Below are positions 1-9,016 of a stretch of 64,000 nucleotides of DNA, one piece after another. The notes below the pieces were generated by a model that saw only the letters and a program-made list of their open reading frames with translations, searched no databases and was not told the DNA's origin. The DNA lies in NCBI GenBank assembly GCA_001443525.1, contig LKPX01000004.1, forward strand, positions 16,717-80,716, written 5' to 3'. Position 1 is the stretch's first letter, and each line of letters opens with the position of its first letter. The stretch comes from Desulfobacteraceae bacterium RAAP-1 (GTDB taxonomy: Bacteria > Desulfobacterota > Desulfobacteria > Desulfobacterales > Desulfatirhabdiaceae). Position numbers and translations under genes: made by a program.

Positions 1-359
1 TCTGCACGCCCACGGAAATCGAACAAGTGATTTTAAATCTGCTGCGAAACGCCGCCCAGGCCATGAGCGGAGTTCCTCATCATCTGCCGCGAATTACCCT
101 GCGCCTGTTCCGGGACAGCAACATGGCCCGCATCGAAGTGCTGGACAACGGCCCCGGTATAGACGAAAAAACCCAAAAGAGGGTGTTCGAACCCTTTTTC
201 ACCACCAAAGATGTCGGTATCGGCACGGGGCTGGGTCTGTCCGTTTCCTATTTTATCATTACACGAAATCATGGCGGCACCATGTCGGTCGTATCAAGCC
301 CTTCCGATGGCGCCCGATTCATTGTCCAGCTGCCACTTGAGCAGGAACGGAATTTATGA
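1..359 (+). CDS. Sensor histidine kinase, C-terminal fragment
   Basis: This is the last ~119 codons of a two-component sensor kinase whose 5' part lies outside the window; the frame is open from base 3. The visible part is the HATPase_c ATP-binding domain: the N box (VILNLLRNAAQAM), a G1 box (LDNGPGID), the F box (FEPFFTTK) and the glycine-rich G2 region (GTGLGLSV). These bind ATP for autophosphorylation of a histidine that is not in view. The stop overlaps the start of the response regulator by four bases (ATGA at 356-359), so the two are translationally coupled and almost certainly cognate partners. The signal sensed cannot be told from this fragment. Confidence 0.93.
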   Translation, partial: CTPTEIEQVILNLLRNAAQAMSGVPHHLPRITLRLFRDSNMARIEVLDNGPGIDEKTQKRVFEPFFTTKDVGIGTGLGLSVSYFIITRNHGGTMSVVSSPSDGARFIVQLPLEQERNL

Positions 360-2230
360 CATCGGATAATCCAGCGGCAATAGTTGTCAGGCAGACCGGA
401 GATAAAATTCTCGTCATTGACGATGAGCCCATTGTCCGGGAAAGCATTGCCGCATACCTGGAAGACAGCGGTTTCACTGTATATCAGGCGGAAAGCGGCC
501 TGGATGGCATGAATATTTTCAGGTCTGAACATCCTGATCTAATGATGGTGGATCTTCGAATGCCCGGAATGGACGGGCTGGAGGTTCTCTCAACCGTATT
601 GACGGAATCCCCAGACACTCCCATTCTGGTGGTATCGGGTACAGGCGTTATTCAGGACGCCATCGAAGCGCTGCGGATGGGAGCGCTCGATTTTATCACC
701 AAACCCATTCTCGACATGGCGGTACTGGAACATGCGGTAACAACGGCATTGGAACGGACGCAACTTCGGGTGGAAAACCGGCGATATCGGGAGCATCTCG
801 AAGAAGAAGTGCAACAGCGCACTCACGATCTGACCGAACGCACACGAGCCCTTCAGGAAAGCCAGGCCAAATTTTCCGCTGTCATTGAACTGTTTGAAGG
901 CATTATCTATACCTGCACACGGGATTACCGCATTGAGTTCATGAATCGGAAACTCATGGAACATATTGGCCGGGACGCCGCAGGAGAGATATGCTACAAC
1001 GCCCTGTATGGTCAGGAATCCCCCTGTCCGTGGTGTGTTAACGACATCGTTTTTCAGGGGAAAAGCGCTCAATGGGAAGCTAAAAACCCGCAGGATGGCT
1101 GCTGGTATTATGGTATCAACACCCCCATATTTGCCGAAGATGGACAGGTTGCCAAAATTCAGTCCATCGCCATAGACATTACCAAACGAAAAACCGCAGA
1201 AGAGGCCCTGCGGGAACAAGAAGCCTTACTGCGTGCTGAAAATGTCCGCCTTCGGTCATCTCTCAAAGGCAGTGGCCAGTTCGGCCCCATCATCGGCAAA
1301 AGCGCCGCCATGCGGAAGGTTTATGACACCATTTTGAAAGCCGCTCCCACAGATAACGGCGTAATCATCTACGGAGAGTCTGGAACCGGCAAGGAACTGG
1401 TTGCTAAAACCATTCACGAACTGAGCAGCCGAAGCCAGAAGCCATTTATCACGGTCAATTGCGGCGCAATTCCGGACAATCTGATTGAAAGCGAATTTTT
1501 CGGCTATAAAAAGGGGGCATTTTCCGGGGCCGTCAGCGACAAACCTGGATTTCTGGAACTCGCTCACGGAGGAACTCTTTTTCTAGACGAAGTGGGCGAA
1601 ATCAATTTAAACCTTCAGGTCAAACTCCTCAGGGCCATCGAGGGCAACGGCCATATACCCGTTGGGGGTAACGCGCCCGTATATGCCAATTTTCGTGTCA
1701 TCGCCGCCACCCATCGTAATTTACACGAACGAGTGGAACAACAGATGATGCGGCAGGATTTTTATTACCGCATTCACATCATTCCCATCTACCTGCCGCC
1801 GCTGCGTCATCGCAAGGAGGACCTGCCGCTGTTGGTTCGCTATTTTCTGGGGCTTTTTACCCGTGATGACGCCGTTTTTTCGCTTCCGGAATCCATGACC
1901 CGCGCCATGCAGATTTACAACTGGCCAGGCAATGTCCGTGAACTCCAAAACATTCTCCAGCGTTACATCACGCTTCAGGAAATCGACCCCTGTCTCATGG
2001 CAAAAAGCACTCCTTCAAAAATACCCCCTGTTTCAGATGCTGATGACCCTCTTTTCCTCCTGCCATCTCAATCACTGTCCAGCCTTTCCGATATTCGCGG
2101 TGATGCCGAAAAATCATACATTGAGCGATGTCTCCAGGAAAATCAGTGGAAACGAGGGAAAGTCGCACGTATTCTAGGAGTGGACCGGCGCACTCTGTTT
2201 CGCAAAATGAAGGCGTACGGGCTGTTATAG
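356..2230 (+). CDS. NtrC-family sigma-54 response regulator with PAS domain
   Basis: This 624-residue activator of sigma-54 RNA polymerase has four parts. Residues ~17-130 are a receiver domain with acidic pocket IDDE, phospho-acceptor Asp66 in MVDLRMPG and conserved Lys116. A probable coiled linker follows, then a PAS domain at ~170-285. The AAA+ ATPase core (~310-540) has Walker A GESGTGKE and Walker B TLFLDEVGE. A Fis-type helix-turn-helix ends the protein (GKVARILGVDRRTLFRKM). The sigma-54 contact loop reads GAFSGA instead of the canonical GAFTGA, a conservative Thr-to-Ser change. A PAS domain between receiver and ATPase is less common than plain REC-AAA-HTH and suggests a second input. 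The sigma-54 promoter 180 bp downstream is the obvious target; this is an inference from position. Confidence 0.95.
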   Translation: MTSDNPAAIVVRQTGDKILVIDDEPIVRESIAAYLEDSGFTVYQAESGLDGMNIFRSEHPDLMMVDLRMPGMDGLEVLSTVLTESPDTPILVVSGTGVIQDAIEALRMGALDFITKPILDMAVLEHAVTTALERTQLRVENRRYREHLEEEVQQRTHDLTERTRALQESQAKFSAVIELFEGIIYTCTRDYRIEFMNRKLMEHIGRDAAGEICYNALYGQESPCPWCVNDIVFQGKSAQWEAKNPQDGCWYYGINTPIFAEDGQVAKIQSIAIDITKRKTAEEALREQEALLRAENVRLRSSLKGSGQFGPIIGKSAAMRKVYDTILKAAPTDNGVIIYGESGTGKELVAKTIHELSSRSQKPFITVNCGAIPDNLIESEFFGYKKGAFSGAVSDKPGFLELAHGGTLFLDEVGEINLNLQVKLLRAIEGNGHIPVGGNAPVYANFRVIAATHRNLHERVEQQMMRQDFYYRIHIIPIYLPPLRHRKEDLPLLVRYFLGLFTRDDAVFSLPESMTRAMQIYNWPGNVRELQNILQRYITLQEIDPCLMAKSTPSKIPPVSDADDPLFLLPSQSLSSLSDIRGDAEKSYIERCLQENQWKRGKVARILGVDRRTLFRKMKAYGLL

Positions 2231-2237
2231 TTATTTT

Positions 2238-2371
2238 TTGGGACATAATTGCCTCGTTTTATATCCTACTGCTTTTACAATATATCTATTCATAAATACA
2301 TTAATTGGGACATTATTTTCCTATATCTAATGACAATTCATTTTTTATAAAATATTATAACAAATTGTTAT
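2238..2371 (+). promoter_or_regulatory. Candidate upstream activator sites (direct repeat plus palindrome)
   Basis: Two copies of TTGGGACATWATT lie at 2238-2250 and 2305-2317, spaced 67 bp start to start, and a perfect 15-base palindrome (ATAACAAATTGTTAT) lies at 2357-2371. All three are 40-175 bp upstream of the -24/-12 promoter, the distance at which sigma-54 enhancer-binding proteins usually sit. The response regulator encoded just upstream is the natural candidate ligand. Binding is inferred; only the repeats are seen. Confidence 0.5.
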
Positions 2372-2411
2372 TTATCATCAATTCTTGTTTTTCGTATTTA
2401 CTGCAATGAGA

Positions 2412-2427
2412 TGGCATATATGTTGCT
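2412..2427 (+). promoter_or_regulatory. Sigma-54 (-24/-12) promoter
   Basis: TGGCAT, five bases, then TTGCT matches the sigma-54 consensus (TGGCAC-N5-TTGCW) with correct spacing between the GG and GC elements. It lies ~143 bp before the transporter start codon and just downstream of a gene for a sigma-54 activator. It probably drives the transporter and perhaps the CoA ligase. The remainder of the 2231-2569 gap is AT-rich and holds no gene that I can support. Confidence 0.75.
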
Positions 2428-2569
2428 CTCATCAATACGTACATCAGGCATAGCACTGTTCAGGTGAACAGATTGCCGTCTGCCTGTGTGTATTTATCCT
2501 GGGCTGATTGACCGTTCGATCAGCGGTATGAGGCCTGTCATTTATTTAAAATGAAAAGAGGAGGCGTTT

Positions 2570-3136
2570 ATGTCAAGTCAGGAACCTACTGGAAACCCCG
2601 CTGTTGTTGGATTGGCCGGCTTCGGACTCACCACATTGTTGCTTCAGTTCCACAACCTCGGTTGGTGCGGCATAGGCCCGATTGTGGCCTTGGGATTGAT
2701 ATTCGGCGGATTGGCCCAGCTTATTGCCGGTTATCTGGAATTCAAGTGCAACAACAATTTCGGCTTCAGCGCCTTCTGTTCATACGGCGCCTTCTGGATC
2801 AGTCTTTGTGTCATACTGCTGCTCAATAACTATGGAGTTTATAAATCCAGTGAAACAGATATCGGGTTTTTCATGGTTGGATGGACGCTTTACACCTTCA
2901 TTATGTGGATTGCTTCTCTCAGAGTACATGGCGCTATGGCCTTAACGTTCACCACCCTGCTGGCGGGTTTCATCCTGCTCGATTTGGTGTTTTTCGGATA
3001 CGGCGGCCTCAAACCTCTGGCGGCGTGGGTGCTGATTGTCTGCGCACTGACCGCCTGGTACATGATGGCTCATGTTATTTTCAATCAGGTTTACGGCAGG
3101 AATATCCTGCCGGTCGGCAAACCATGGGTTAACTGA
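2570..3136 (+). CDS. SatP/GPR1/FUN34/YaaH-type acetate-succinate transporter
   Basis: This 188-residue inner-membrane protein has about six hydrophobic segments. It carries the family's N-terminal signature NPAVVGLAGFGLTT, equivalent to the NPAPLGL motif of the AceTr family. Members are proton-coupled channels or permeases for acetate and, in some cases, succinate. The start is chosen at 2570 because a strong GAGGAGG ribosome-binding site lies just upstream. It follows a sigma-54 promoter and precedes an acyl-CoA synthetase, so uptake followed by CoA activation of a short-chain acid is the likely role. Whether the preferred substrate is acetate, propionate or succinate cannot be read from sequence. 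Confidence 0.9.
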   Translation: MSSQEPTGNPAVVGLAGFGLTTLLLQFHNLGWCGIGPIVALGLIFGGLAQLIAGYLEFKCNNNFGFSAFCSYGAFWISLCVILLLNNYGVYKSSETDIGFFMVGWTLYTFIMWIASLRVHGAMALTFTTLLAGFILLDLVFFGYGGLKPLAAWVLIVCALTAWYMMAHVIFNQVYGRNILPVGKPWVN

Positions 3137-3212
3137 TTTCATCTCCGGTTAAACCCTTTACAGCGAAAATCACAGTGGCGATGACTCCTCGGAAAGTTCA
3201 GGAGTGAAATGC

Positions 3213-3251
3213 GTCCATCCTGAAGCCGTATGACCCGGTTTCAGGATGGAC
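3213..3251 (+). promoter_or_regulatory. Intergenic hairpin between transporter and CoA ligase
   Basis: A perfect 12-bp inverted repeat (GTCCATCCTGAA / TTCAGGATGGAC) has a 15-base loop and no T-run after it. It lies midway in the 303-bp gap between the transporter and the CoA ligase. It could be an mRNA processing or stability element, or a factor-dependent terminator or attenuator. No second -24/-12 promoter was found before the ligase. Confidence 0.5.
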
Positions 3252-3439
3252 ATGCAAATTCGATCAACAGACTTTCCACCACGTCATCAATAATTATAAA
3301 TAGGTAACCGTTCAGAAAAAGCGTGCGTTGCAGGATACGGCGTATCCGCATCCCCGCTTGTCTCCCCTTCGAGGATGTCCGATTTTTTCGGCAACGCCCG
3401 CCCGCCTGAACACTACCACAAATTCAAAGGAACGAATTC

Positions 3440-5344
3440 ATGACAAACCGGTACGAAGAAGACCACGCAAGATCACTGAAGGACCCGGAAGGCTTCTGGG
3501 GCAAGGCTGCGGAAGACTGTTTCTGGTACAAGAAATGGGACAAGGTTCTGGATGACAGCAACAAACCGTTTTATCGCTGGTTTACAGGTGGCGTCACCAA
3601 TACCTGTTACAATGCTCTCGATTTTCATGTTGAACGAGGTCGGGGTGAGCGAATCGCCATGATTTATGACAGCCCTGTCACCAACACCATTCGTAAGTAC
3701 ACCTACAAAGAACTTCGTGATACTACCGCCAGATTCGCTGGAGTGCTGAAAGATCAAGGCGTTGTCAAGGGCGACCGCGTCATCATTTACATGCCGATGA
3801 TTCCTGAAGCCGCTATTGCCATGCTGGCCTGCGCGCGTATCGGCGCCATCCACTCAGTGGTTTTCGGCGGATTCGCCGCCAAAGAATTGGCGACCCGTAT
3901 TAATGACGCCAAGCCCAAAGTCATGGTATCCGCATCCTGCGGCATCGAAGGCAAAAAAGTCATTCCCTACAAACCCCTTCTGGATAAAGCCATTGAATTC
4001 TCAGACGCCAAACCGGAAAAATGTATCATTTTCCAGCGTCCCATGGAAACCGCCAGCATGATCGCAGGTCGCGACATCGACTGGAAAACGGCTGAAGCCA
4101 AAGCCCAACCAGCGGATTGTGTTCCGTTGGCAGCAACCGATCCCCTGTATATTCTTTACACATCCGGAACAACCGGTCAGCCCAAAGGCGTGGTGAGGGA
4201 TAACGGTGGTCATATGGTCGCGCTGAAATGGAGCATGAAAGCCATCTACGACACCGATGAAAACGACGTATGGTGGGCAGCGTCAGATGTCGGCTGGGTG
4301 GTGGGACATTCCTATATCGTTTATGCACCGTTGCTCAAAGGCTGCACTACCATTCTCTTTGAAGGAAAACCGGTGGGAACGCCAGACGCCGGCGTATTCT
4401 GGCGCGTCATTTCCGAACACAAGGTCAAATGTATGTTCACAGCACCGACCGCGTACCGGGCCATCAAGAGAGAAGATCCCAAGGGAGCCCTTATCAAAAA
4501 CTACGATATCTCACCCTTCAAGATACTTTTTCTGGCAGGAGAACGTTCAGACCCGGATACCATTCAATGGTCAGAAAATAACCTGAAGGTTCCGGTCATT
4601 GATCACTGGTGGCAGACGGAGACCGGCTGGGCCATTGCAGCCAACTGCATGGGGCTCCATCATTTTCCGGTGAAATATGGCTCTCCCACCAAAGCCGTAC
4701 CTGGCTGGGATGTTCAGGTGCTGGATACCGACTGCAACCCGATGAAACCCGGTGAAATCGGAGCACTTGTGGTTAAGCTGCCTTTACCGCCAGGAACGCT
4801 TCAAACCCTCTGGCAGCGGGACGATCGCTATGTTGAGTCTTACCTCTCGGAATTCCCGGGTTATTACAAAACAGCAGACGCCGGTTTCATCGATGAAGAG
4901 GGGTACATATATGTCATGGCGCGCACCGACGATATCATCAATGTGGCGGGACACCGTCTTTCCACCGGAGCCATGGAAGAAGTACTGGCCGATCACCCTG
5001 ACGTGGCGGAGTGCGCAGTCCTCGGTGTGGAAGACAAGCTCAAGGGCCAGGTTCCCGTGGGATTTCTGGTGTTGAACGTTGGCGTCACCCGACCCAATGA
5101 GGAAATCATCGCCGAAGTCGTTCAGGCGGTGCGGGACAGAATCGGACCGGTAGCCGCCTTCAAAAAGGCGCTGGTTGTCAAGCGACTTCCCAAAACCCGA
5201 TCCGGCAAGATTCTCCGCGGCACCATTCAAAAGATTGCGGACAACAAAGAATGGAATATGCCGGCAACAATTGATGATCCAGTCACGCTGACCGAGATGA
5301 AAGAAGCTCTCATGACGATCGGTTATGCGAAAAATCCGTCATAA
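3440..5344 (+). CDS. AMP-forming short-chain acyl-CoA synthetase, PrpE/ACSS3-like
   Basis: This 634-residue enzyme converts a short-chain carboxylate, ATP and CoA to acyl-CoA, AMP and pyrophosphate through an acyl-adenylate. The N-terminal ACAS_N segment is followed by the adenylation core with the P-loop YTSGTTGQPKG, the HWWQTETGW motif and the hinge/C-domain motif (YYKTADAGF, ARTDDIINVAGHR). The C-terminal lysine loop TRSGKILRG holds the lysine that is acetylated in Acs and PrpE enzymes. Length and the VSASCGIEGK and LAGERSDPDT stretches fit propionyl-CoA synthetase/ACSS3 better than canonical Acs, so propionate is the favoured substrate, with acetate possible. An AAAGGA Shine-Dalgarno precedes the start. 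It lies downstream of the transporter. Confidence 0.9.
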   Translation: MTNRYEEDHARSLKDPEGFWGKAAEDCFWYKKWDKVLDDSNKPFYRWFTGGVTNTCYNALDFHVERGRGERIAMIYDSPVTNTIRKYTYKELRDTTARFAGVLKDQGVVKGDRVIIYMPMIPEAAIAMLACARIGAIHSVVFGGFAAKELATRINDAKPKVMVSASCGIEGKKVIPYKPLLDKAIEFSDAKPEKCIIFQRPMETASMIAGRDIDWKTAEAKAQPADCVPLAATDPLYILYTSGTTGQPKGVVRDNGGHMVALKWSMKAIYDTDENDVWWAASDVGWVVGHSYIVYAPLLKGCTTILFEGKPVGTPDAGVFWRVISEHKVKCMFTAPTAYRAIKREDPKGALIKNYDISPFKILFLAGERSDPDTIQWSENNLKVPVIDHWWQTETGWAIAANCMGLHHFPVKYGSPTKAVPGWDVQVLDTDCNPMKPGEIGALVVKLPLPPGTLQTLWQRDDRYVESYLSEFPGYYKTADAGFIDEEGYIYVMARTDDIINVAGHRLSTGAMEEVLADHPDVAECAVLGVEDKLKGQVPVGFLVLNVGVTRPNEEIIAEVVQAVRDRIGPVAAFKKALVVKRLPKTRSGKILRGTIQKIADNKEWNMPATIDDPVTLTEMKEALMTIGYAKNPS

Positions 5345-5358
5345 TTCCAGATAAATTA

Positions 5359-5486
5359 ACTCGATGTTCAAGTTTTTTGATAAGTTGTTAAAAATACGCT
5401 GTTCATCAAACAACATTGAATTGGTTTGATATCAAAAATAACTATATTGTTATTTTTTTAGGACGGTTAAAGCTTGAACATCGAGT
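5359..5486. repeat. 128-bp inverted-repeat element (MITE-like)
   Basis: The ends are a perfect 14-bp inverted repeat, ACTCGATGTTCAAG at 5359-5372 and its complement at 5473-5486. The interior is AT-rich and non-coding and contains an AAAAATAAC/GTTATTTTT hairpin (5434-5457) followed by a T-run, which could also terminate transcription of the CoA ligase gene. Size and termini resemble a miniature non-autonomous element. No target-site duplication is obvious, so a plain regulatory structure remains possible. Confidence 0.5.
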
Positions 5487-5553
5487 GTGAAAAATCTGAT
5501 TTTTTAGTCTTCATGATCTATTTGTAAAAACCGTGGAGCCTGTCAGCCTCAGT

Positions 5554-5630
5554 CGAAAATTTTCGCGAAATTATAATATTCAAATATGCTCATTTTTATC
5601 TTGACATGGGAATACACTTCATACTATGGC
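5554..5630 (+). promoter_or_regulatory. Probable sigma-70 promoter with upstream palindrome
   Basis: A consensus -35 (TTGACA, 5601-5606) is followed after 18 bp by TATGGC (5625-5630). The perfect 12-base palindrome CGAAAATTTTCG (5554-5565) sits 35 bp upstream of the -35. The predicted transcript would start ~65 bp before the DUF1254 gene. Confidence 0.5.
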
Positions 5631-5701
5631 GCAGGTTCTTCAGTTAACTCCAGGAAGGGAAATTAGGAGTTTACGATAACTATCTATGGGGGAATAGAGA
5701 T

Positions 5702-7075
5702 ATGAAGCGGAATCTAATTATTTGTGTTCTGTTGTGTTTGTTGACATTACCTGTAACGTCGCAGGCAACGGAACAAGATTACTTAACTGCTTACAATTAC
5801 ACTGTACAATTCTATCCGCGCTGGTTTACTTGGGTTCAGAGCAACAACAGCTATACTCAAAATAATATGCTAAGTGGTCCGGATGGAATGGGTCCTGATT
5901 TTAAGGTCATTAATGCCGTTAACGATGACACGATCTACGCGCGGGCATTACTCGATTTGAGCAGTGAACCACAGATACTAACGATTCCTTCCTATTCCAA
6001 TGTGTACTCGGTTGCCATACTTGATGTATTTGGGAATATTATTGTGTCTGTCAGCATGCCAACAAAGACAGGCGCCACATATGCGCTGCTTGGGCCTAAC
6101 TACACAGGTACGCTTCCAGATAATGTTATCCCGGTGCAACTTCCTTATAATTCGTCCGAGCTGTTTGTTAGAACCGATAAATATTCATCTCAGGGGGTGG
6201 ATTGGACTCAGGCAGCAAAAGATTTTAGAGCAGCATTGAAATTGCAAAGCCTCTCTGGGTATAAGCAGGATCCGTCAGGTGGACAAACGGTCATTACTCC
6301 TCTGTCCTATTGTACTACGCCTATAAAAAGAATGGCCGATGAAGCAATCGCTAACTATCCCACAGATTATCTGAACACCTTGCAGAAGGCGATGAATTCA
6401 CCGACTACCGAGCCGCTCACCGCATCTGACCAAACGTTAATTTCTGAGTTCAACAGCAGTTTTAACGCGGCAAAACAGCAAACAGCAGATTCCAGCGCTT
6501 TATCAGACATCATCCGAGGCGTTCAAGCTGCGCATACTGCGATTATCGACCATTGGCGCTCGAATACAGGATCGACCAACTGGATTCATTTCAATAACAT
6601 GGGATATTGGGGCGAAAATTACCTTGATCGTGCTTCCGCAAACGAATACATACAGTTCGCTAACGATATTCACGCAGCTTACTATGCGCATGCGTTCGTG
6701 GATTCGGATAATATCCCACTTGACGGAAGTAACGCCTACACAATCACCTTTACGAAAGATAATGTTCCTCAATTCAGCCGCTTTGTTTCGGTAACTGCAT
6801 ACACCCCAGAGGATATTGAACTGGTTCCGAATTCGTATGACAAATACCTGGTAGCTTCCTATACGCCAGGGTTAACGGCAAATTCAGATGGGTCGATAAC
6901 ATTTTATATTCAAGCAAACCCGCCGACAACAGCTCCAATCGCTAACTGGCTGCCAGTTCCGGCTTCTGGTCCGTTCAATCTGATGCTTCGAATTTATGGC
7001 CCAACAAGTGAAAGCGAGCTGAACGGAACTTATACTCCTCCAGCAATTAAGTGGAGAATAGGGGGAGTAAATTGA
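5702..7075 (+). CDS. Exported DUF1254/DUF1214 domain protein
   Basis: This 457-residue protein begins with a clear Sec signal peptide (positive MKRN, hydrophobic core, probable cleavage after SQA near residue 22). The N-terminal half has the DUF1254 pattern (VNDDTIYARALLDLS, then SVAILDVFGN). The C-terminal half has the DUF1214 signature (NWLPVPASGPFNLMLRIYGP). Proteins with this pair are common in proteobacterial periplasms and lack an established biochemical role. The gene stands alone, is visibly more AT-rich than the CoA ligase before it, and is flanked by inverted-repeat elements on both sides, which suggests acquisition by transfer. No enzymatic function is claimed. Confidence 0.85.
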   Translation: MKRNLIICVLLCLLTLPVTSQATEQDYLTAYNYTVQFYPRWFTWVQSNNSYTQNNMLSGPDGMGPDFKVINAVNDDTIYARALLDLSSEPQILTIPSYSNVYSVAILDVFGNIIVSVSMPTKTGATYALLGPNYTGTLPDNVIPVQLPYNSSELFVRTDKYSSQGVDWTQAAKDFRAALKLQSLSGYKQDPSGGQTVITPLSYCTTPIKRMADEAIANYPTDYLNTLQKAMNSPTTEPLTASDQTLISEFNSSFNAAKQQTADSSALSDIIRGVQAAHTAIIDHWRSNTGSTNWIHFNNMGYWGENYLDRASANEYIQFANDIHAAYYAHAFVDSDNIPLDGSNAYTITFTKDNVPQFSRFVSVTAYTPEDIELVPNSYDKYLVASYTPGLTANSDGSITFYIQANPPTTAPIANWLPVPASGPFNLMLRIYGPTSESELNGTYTPPAIKWRIGGVN

Positions 7076-7202
7076 TATCCAATTTATATTGGAATGAGTC
7101 GAAAAAGCTATGCTACAGTATTTAGAAAAATCTCCTTTTACAGGCAAAGCCAGCTTTCTCTGCCATCGTCTTTAGAACTGGATTTTTCAAGAAGTAGCCA
7201 TT

Positions 7203-7289
7203 CAACGCAATTTATAACATATTGACTATCAAATTGCGTTGTAGTGTTAACAATATCCGGAGACCGTTTTCAGCAAAGGCGCTCCGGAT
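7203..7289. promoter_or_regulatory. Two consecutive inverted repeats in the 7076-7427 gap
   Basis: A perfect 11-bp inverted repeat (CAACGCAATTT / AAATTGCGTTG, 7203-7213 and 7231-7241) is followed by an 8-bp one (ATCCGGAG / CTCCGGAT, 7255-7262 and 7282-7289). Neither ends in a strong T-run. They may terminate the DUF1254 transcript or control the GTPase gene. No other feature was seen in this 352-bp gap. Confidence 0.4.
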
Positions 7290-7427
7290 GTCACTCCTGT
7301 ACATCCCCGTCGATAGCGATCCAAATTCTTTATCCTGAAAGCTATAGTTGACAATACACGCTGCTTCCAGTATTTGTTCAAAAATCATATCAACGCTACT
7401 TTCTCATCCCTGTAAAGGTTGCCGCAT

Positions 7428-8891
7428 ATGCAGTTATATCGGGAAAATTATATCAACGCCCTGCAAACAGAATTGCTGGAGATGGTAGAAAAATACCTCA
7501 CCCCCGTAGCACAGCGATATGGCTACAGTGAAACACCGCTGGAAGCTACGATCAAGTGGAGGCCACTGGTATTGGTGCTGGGCAATTACTCATCCGGGAA
7601 GTCCGCACTGATCAATGAATTTCTCAACAGCGATATTCAGAAAACCGGACAGGCGCCAACAGACGACTCATTTACCATCCTGACATATGACGGCGCCGCC
7701 AATAGCGATGGACCTATCCGTGTCACCGAAGAACGCGACGGCAAATTTTTATTAAACGATCCGGAATTCCCCTTCGAATCCATGAAAAAGCATGGGCAGC
7801 GTTTTGCCTCTCATTTCCGTCTGAAGAAGGTCAATGCACCGTTTTTGAAACATCTGGCTATCATTGACACTCCGGGAATGCTGGACAGCATTACTGAACG
7901 GGATCGCGGCTATAATTATCAGGATGTCATCGGCGATTTTGCCCATATCGCCGATCTGATTCTGGTGTTGTTCGATCCGCATAAAGCCGGTACCATTCGC
8001 GAAGTACACACAAGCCTCCGTGACACATTACCCGCCAGAACCTTTGAAGATCGGGTTCTGTTTGTGCTGAACCGCATTGACGAATGTATGTCCCTTAACG
8101 ATCTGCTCAGGGTGTATGGTACTCTGTGCTGGAATCTGTCACAGATCACCGGACGCAAAGACATTCCGATGATCCATCTGACCTATTCCCCGAGAGCTTC
8201 CCTCCGCTCCGATCCCAACTCAGACGGAGATTTCAGCTACCTTCGCTATCTGGGAAACCAGCGGGAAGAGCTTAAAAACGCTGTATTGGAAGCGCCACGA
8301 CACCGCCTGGATCATTTAGCGGCCTTTGTTGAAACACATTCCGAATGTCTCAGCCATACGTTGGAAGCTCTGATCAGTTTTCGCAAAAGATATATGCGTC
8401 ATCGCATCAAAAATCTTGCAGCAGGCGCCATGATCAGTCTTACCGTTGCATGTCTTGTGCTGGGAATACTGGCTGTATCGGGTCTGATGGGAAACCTCGC
8501 AGGACTGATGCTGGCCGGAGGCGGGGTAACCGTAATATGTTTATTGGCTTGGACTATAGGAATCTGGAGGATATCGGAAAAACGCTTCCTGAAAAAACAG
8601 TTGCAGAATCTGGATACCTTGACGCCGCTTAAAACACAGACACGACAGGATAACTGGGAAATGATTCGATCCGTGGTCAGTGATTTTCTGGAAAAAAACG
8701 GCGGACATTACTCCATGGCCGACACCAGGGATGACTACGAAATCGCTTATGCTGTCTTTCAGAAAGGCGCCAAAGAAGTGCGGGAAGCACTCAACGAACT
8801 GGCGACATTACGCCCGGATGAACCAGTAACGGAACCTCCCGGGCCCTTTCTGGCGTCGCTGCATCTCGAAAAAGCGGAAGATATCTCATGA
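7428..8891 (+). CDS. Dynamin/EHD-like membrane GTPase
   Basis: This 487-residue protein has a dynamin-superfamily-type G domain near the N-terminus: G1 P-loop GNYSSGKS (~residues 52-59), G3 IDTPGMLD (~150) and G4 NRIDE (~210). The P-loop context resembles eukaryotic EHD proteins. Two adjacent hydrophobic segments (~330-385) probably form a membrane hairpin, followed by a charged helical tail. Bacterial members are thought to remodel or protect membranes, but the role here is unknown. The ATG at 7428 is preferred over the TTG at 7419 because AAAGG at 7414-7418 sits 9 bases before it. It is a single gene converging on the lipoprotein gene. Confidence 0.82.
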   Translation: MQLYRENYINALQTELLEMVEKYLTPVAQRYGYSETPLEATIKWRPLVLVLGNYSSGKSALINEFLNSDIQKTGQAPTDDSFTILTYDGAANSDGPIRVTEERDGKFLLNDPEFPFESMKKHGQRFASHFRLKKVNAPFLKHLAIIDTPGMLDSITERDRGYNYQDVIGDFAHIADLILVLFDPHKAGTIREVHTSLRDTLPARTFEDRVLFVLNRIDECMSLNDLLRVYGTLCWNLSQITGRKDIPMIHLTYSPRASLRSDPNSDGDFSYLRYLGNQREELKNAVLEAPRHRLDHLAAFVETHSECLSHTLEALISFRKRYMRHRIKNLAAGAMISLTVACLVLGILAVSGLMGNLAGLMLAGGGVTVICLLAWTIGIWRISEKRFLKKQLQNLDTLTPLKTQTRQDNWEMIRSVVSDFLEKNGGHYSMADTRDDYEIAYAVFQKGAKEVREALNELATLRPDEPVTEPPGPFLASLHLEKAEDIS

Positions 8892-9016
8892 CGGAATCCT
8901 GCTAAAAGCAGTAATAGTGATTATTCAGGGTACATATCACCAATCTAAAAAAGCATGGCTGATCAGCATTTTCAGGATAAACTGACCAGCCACTATCTCC
9001 ATAATGAATCCGGACA

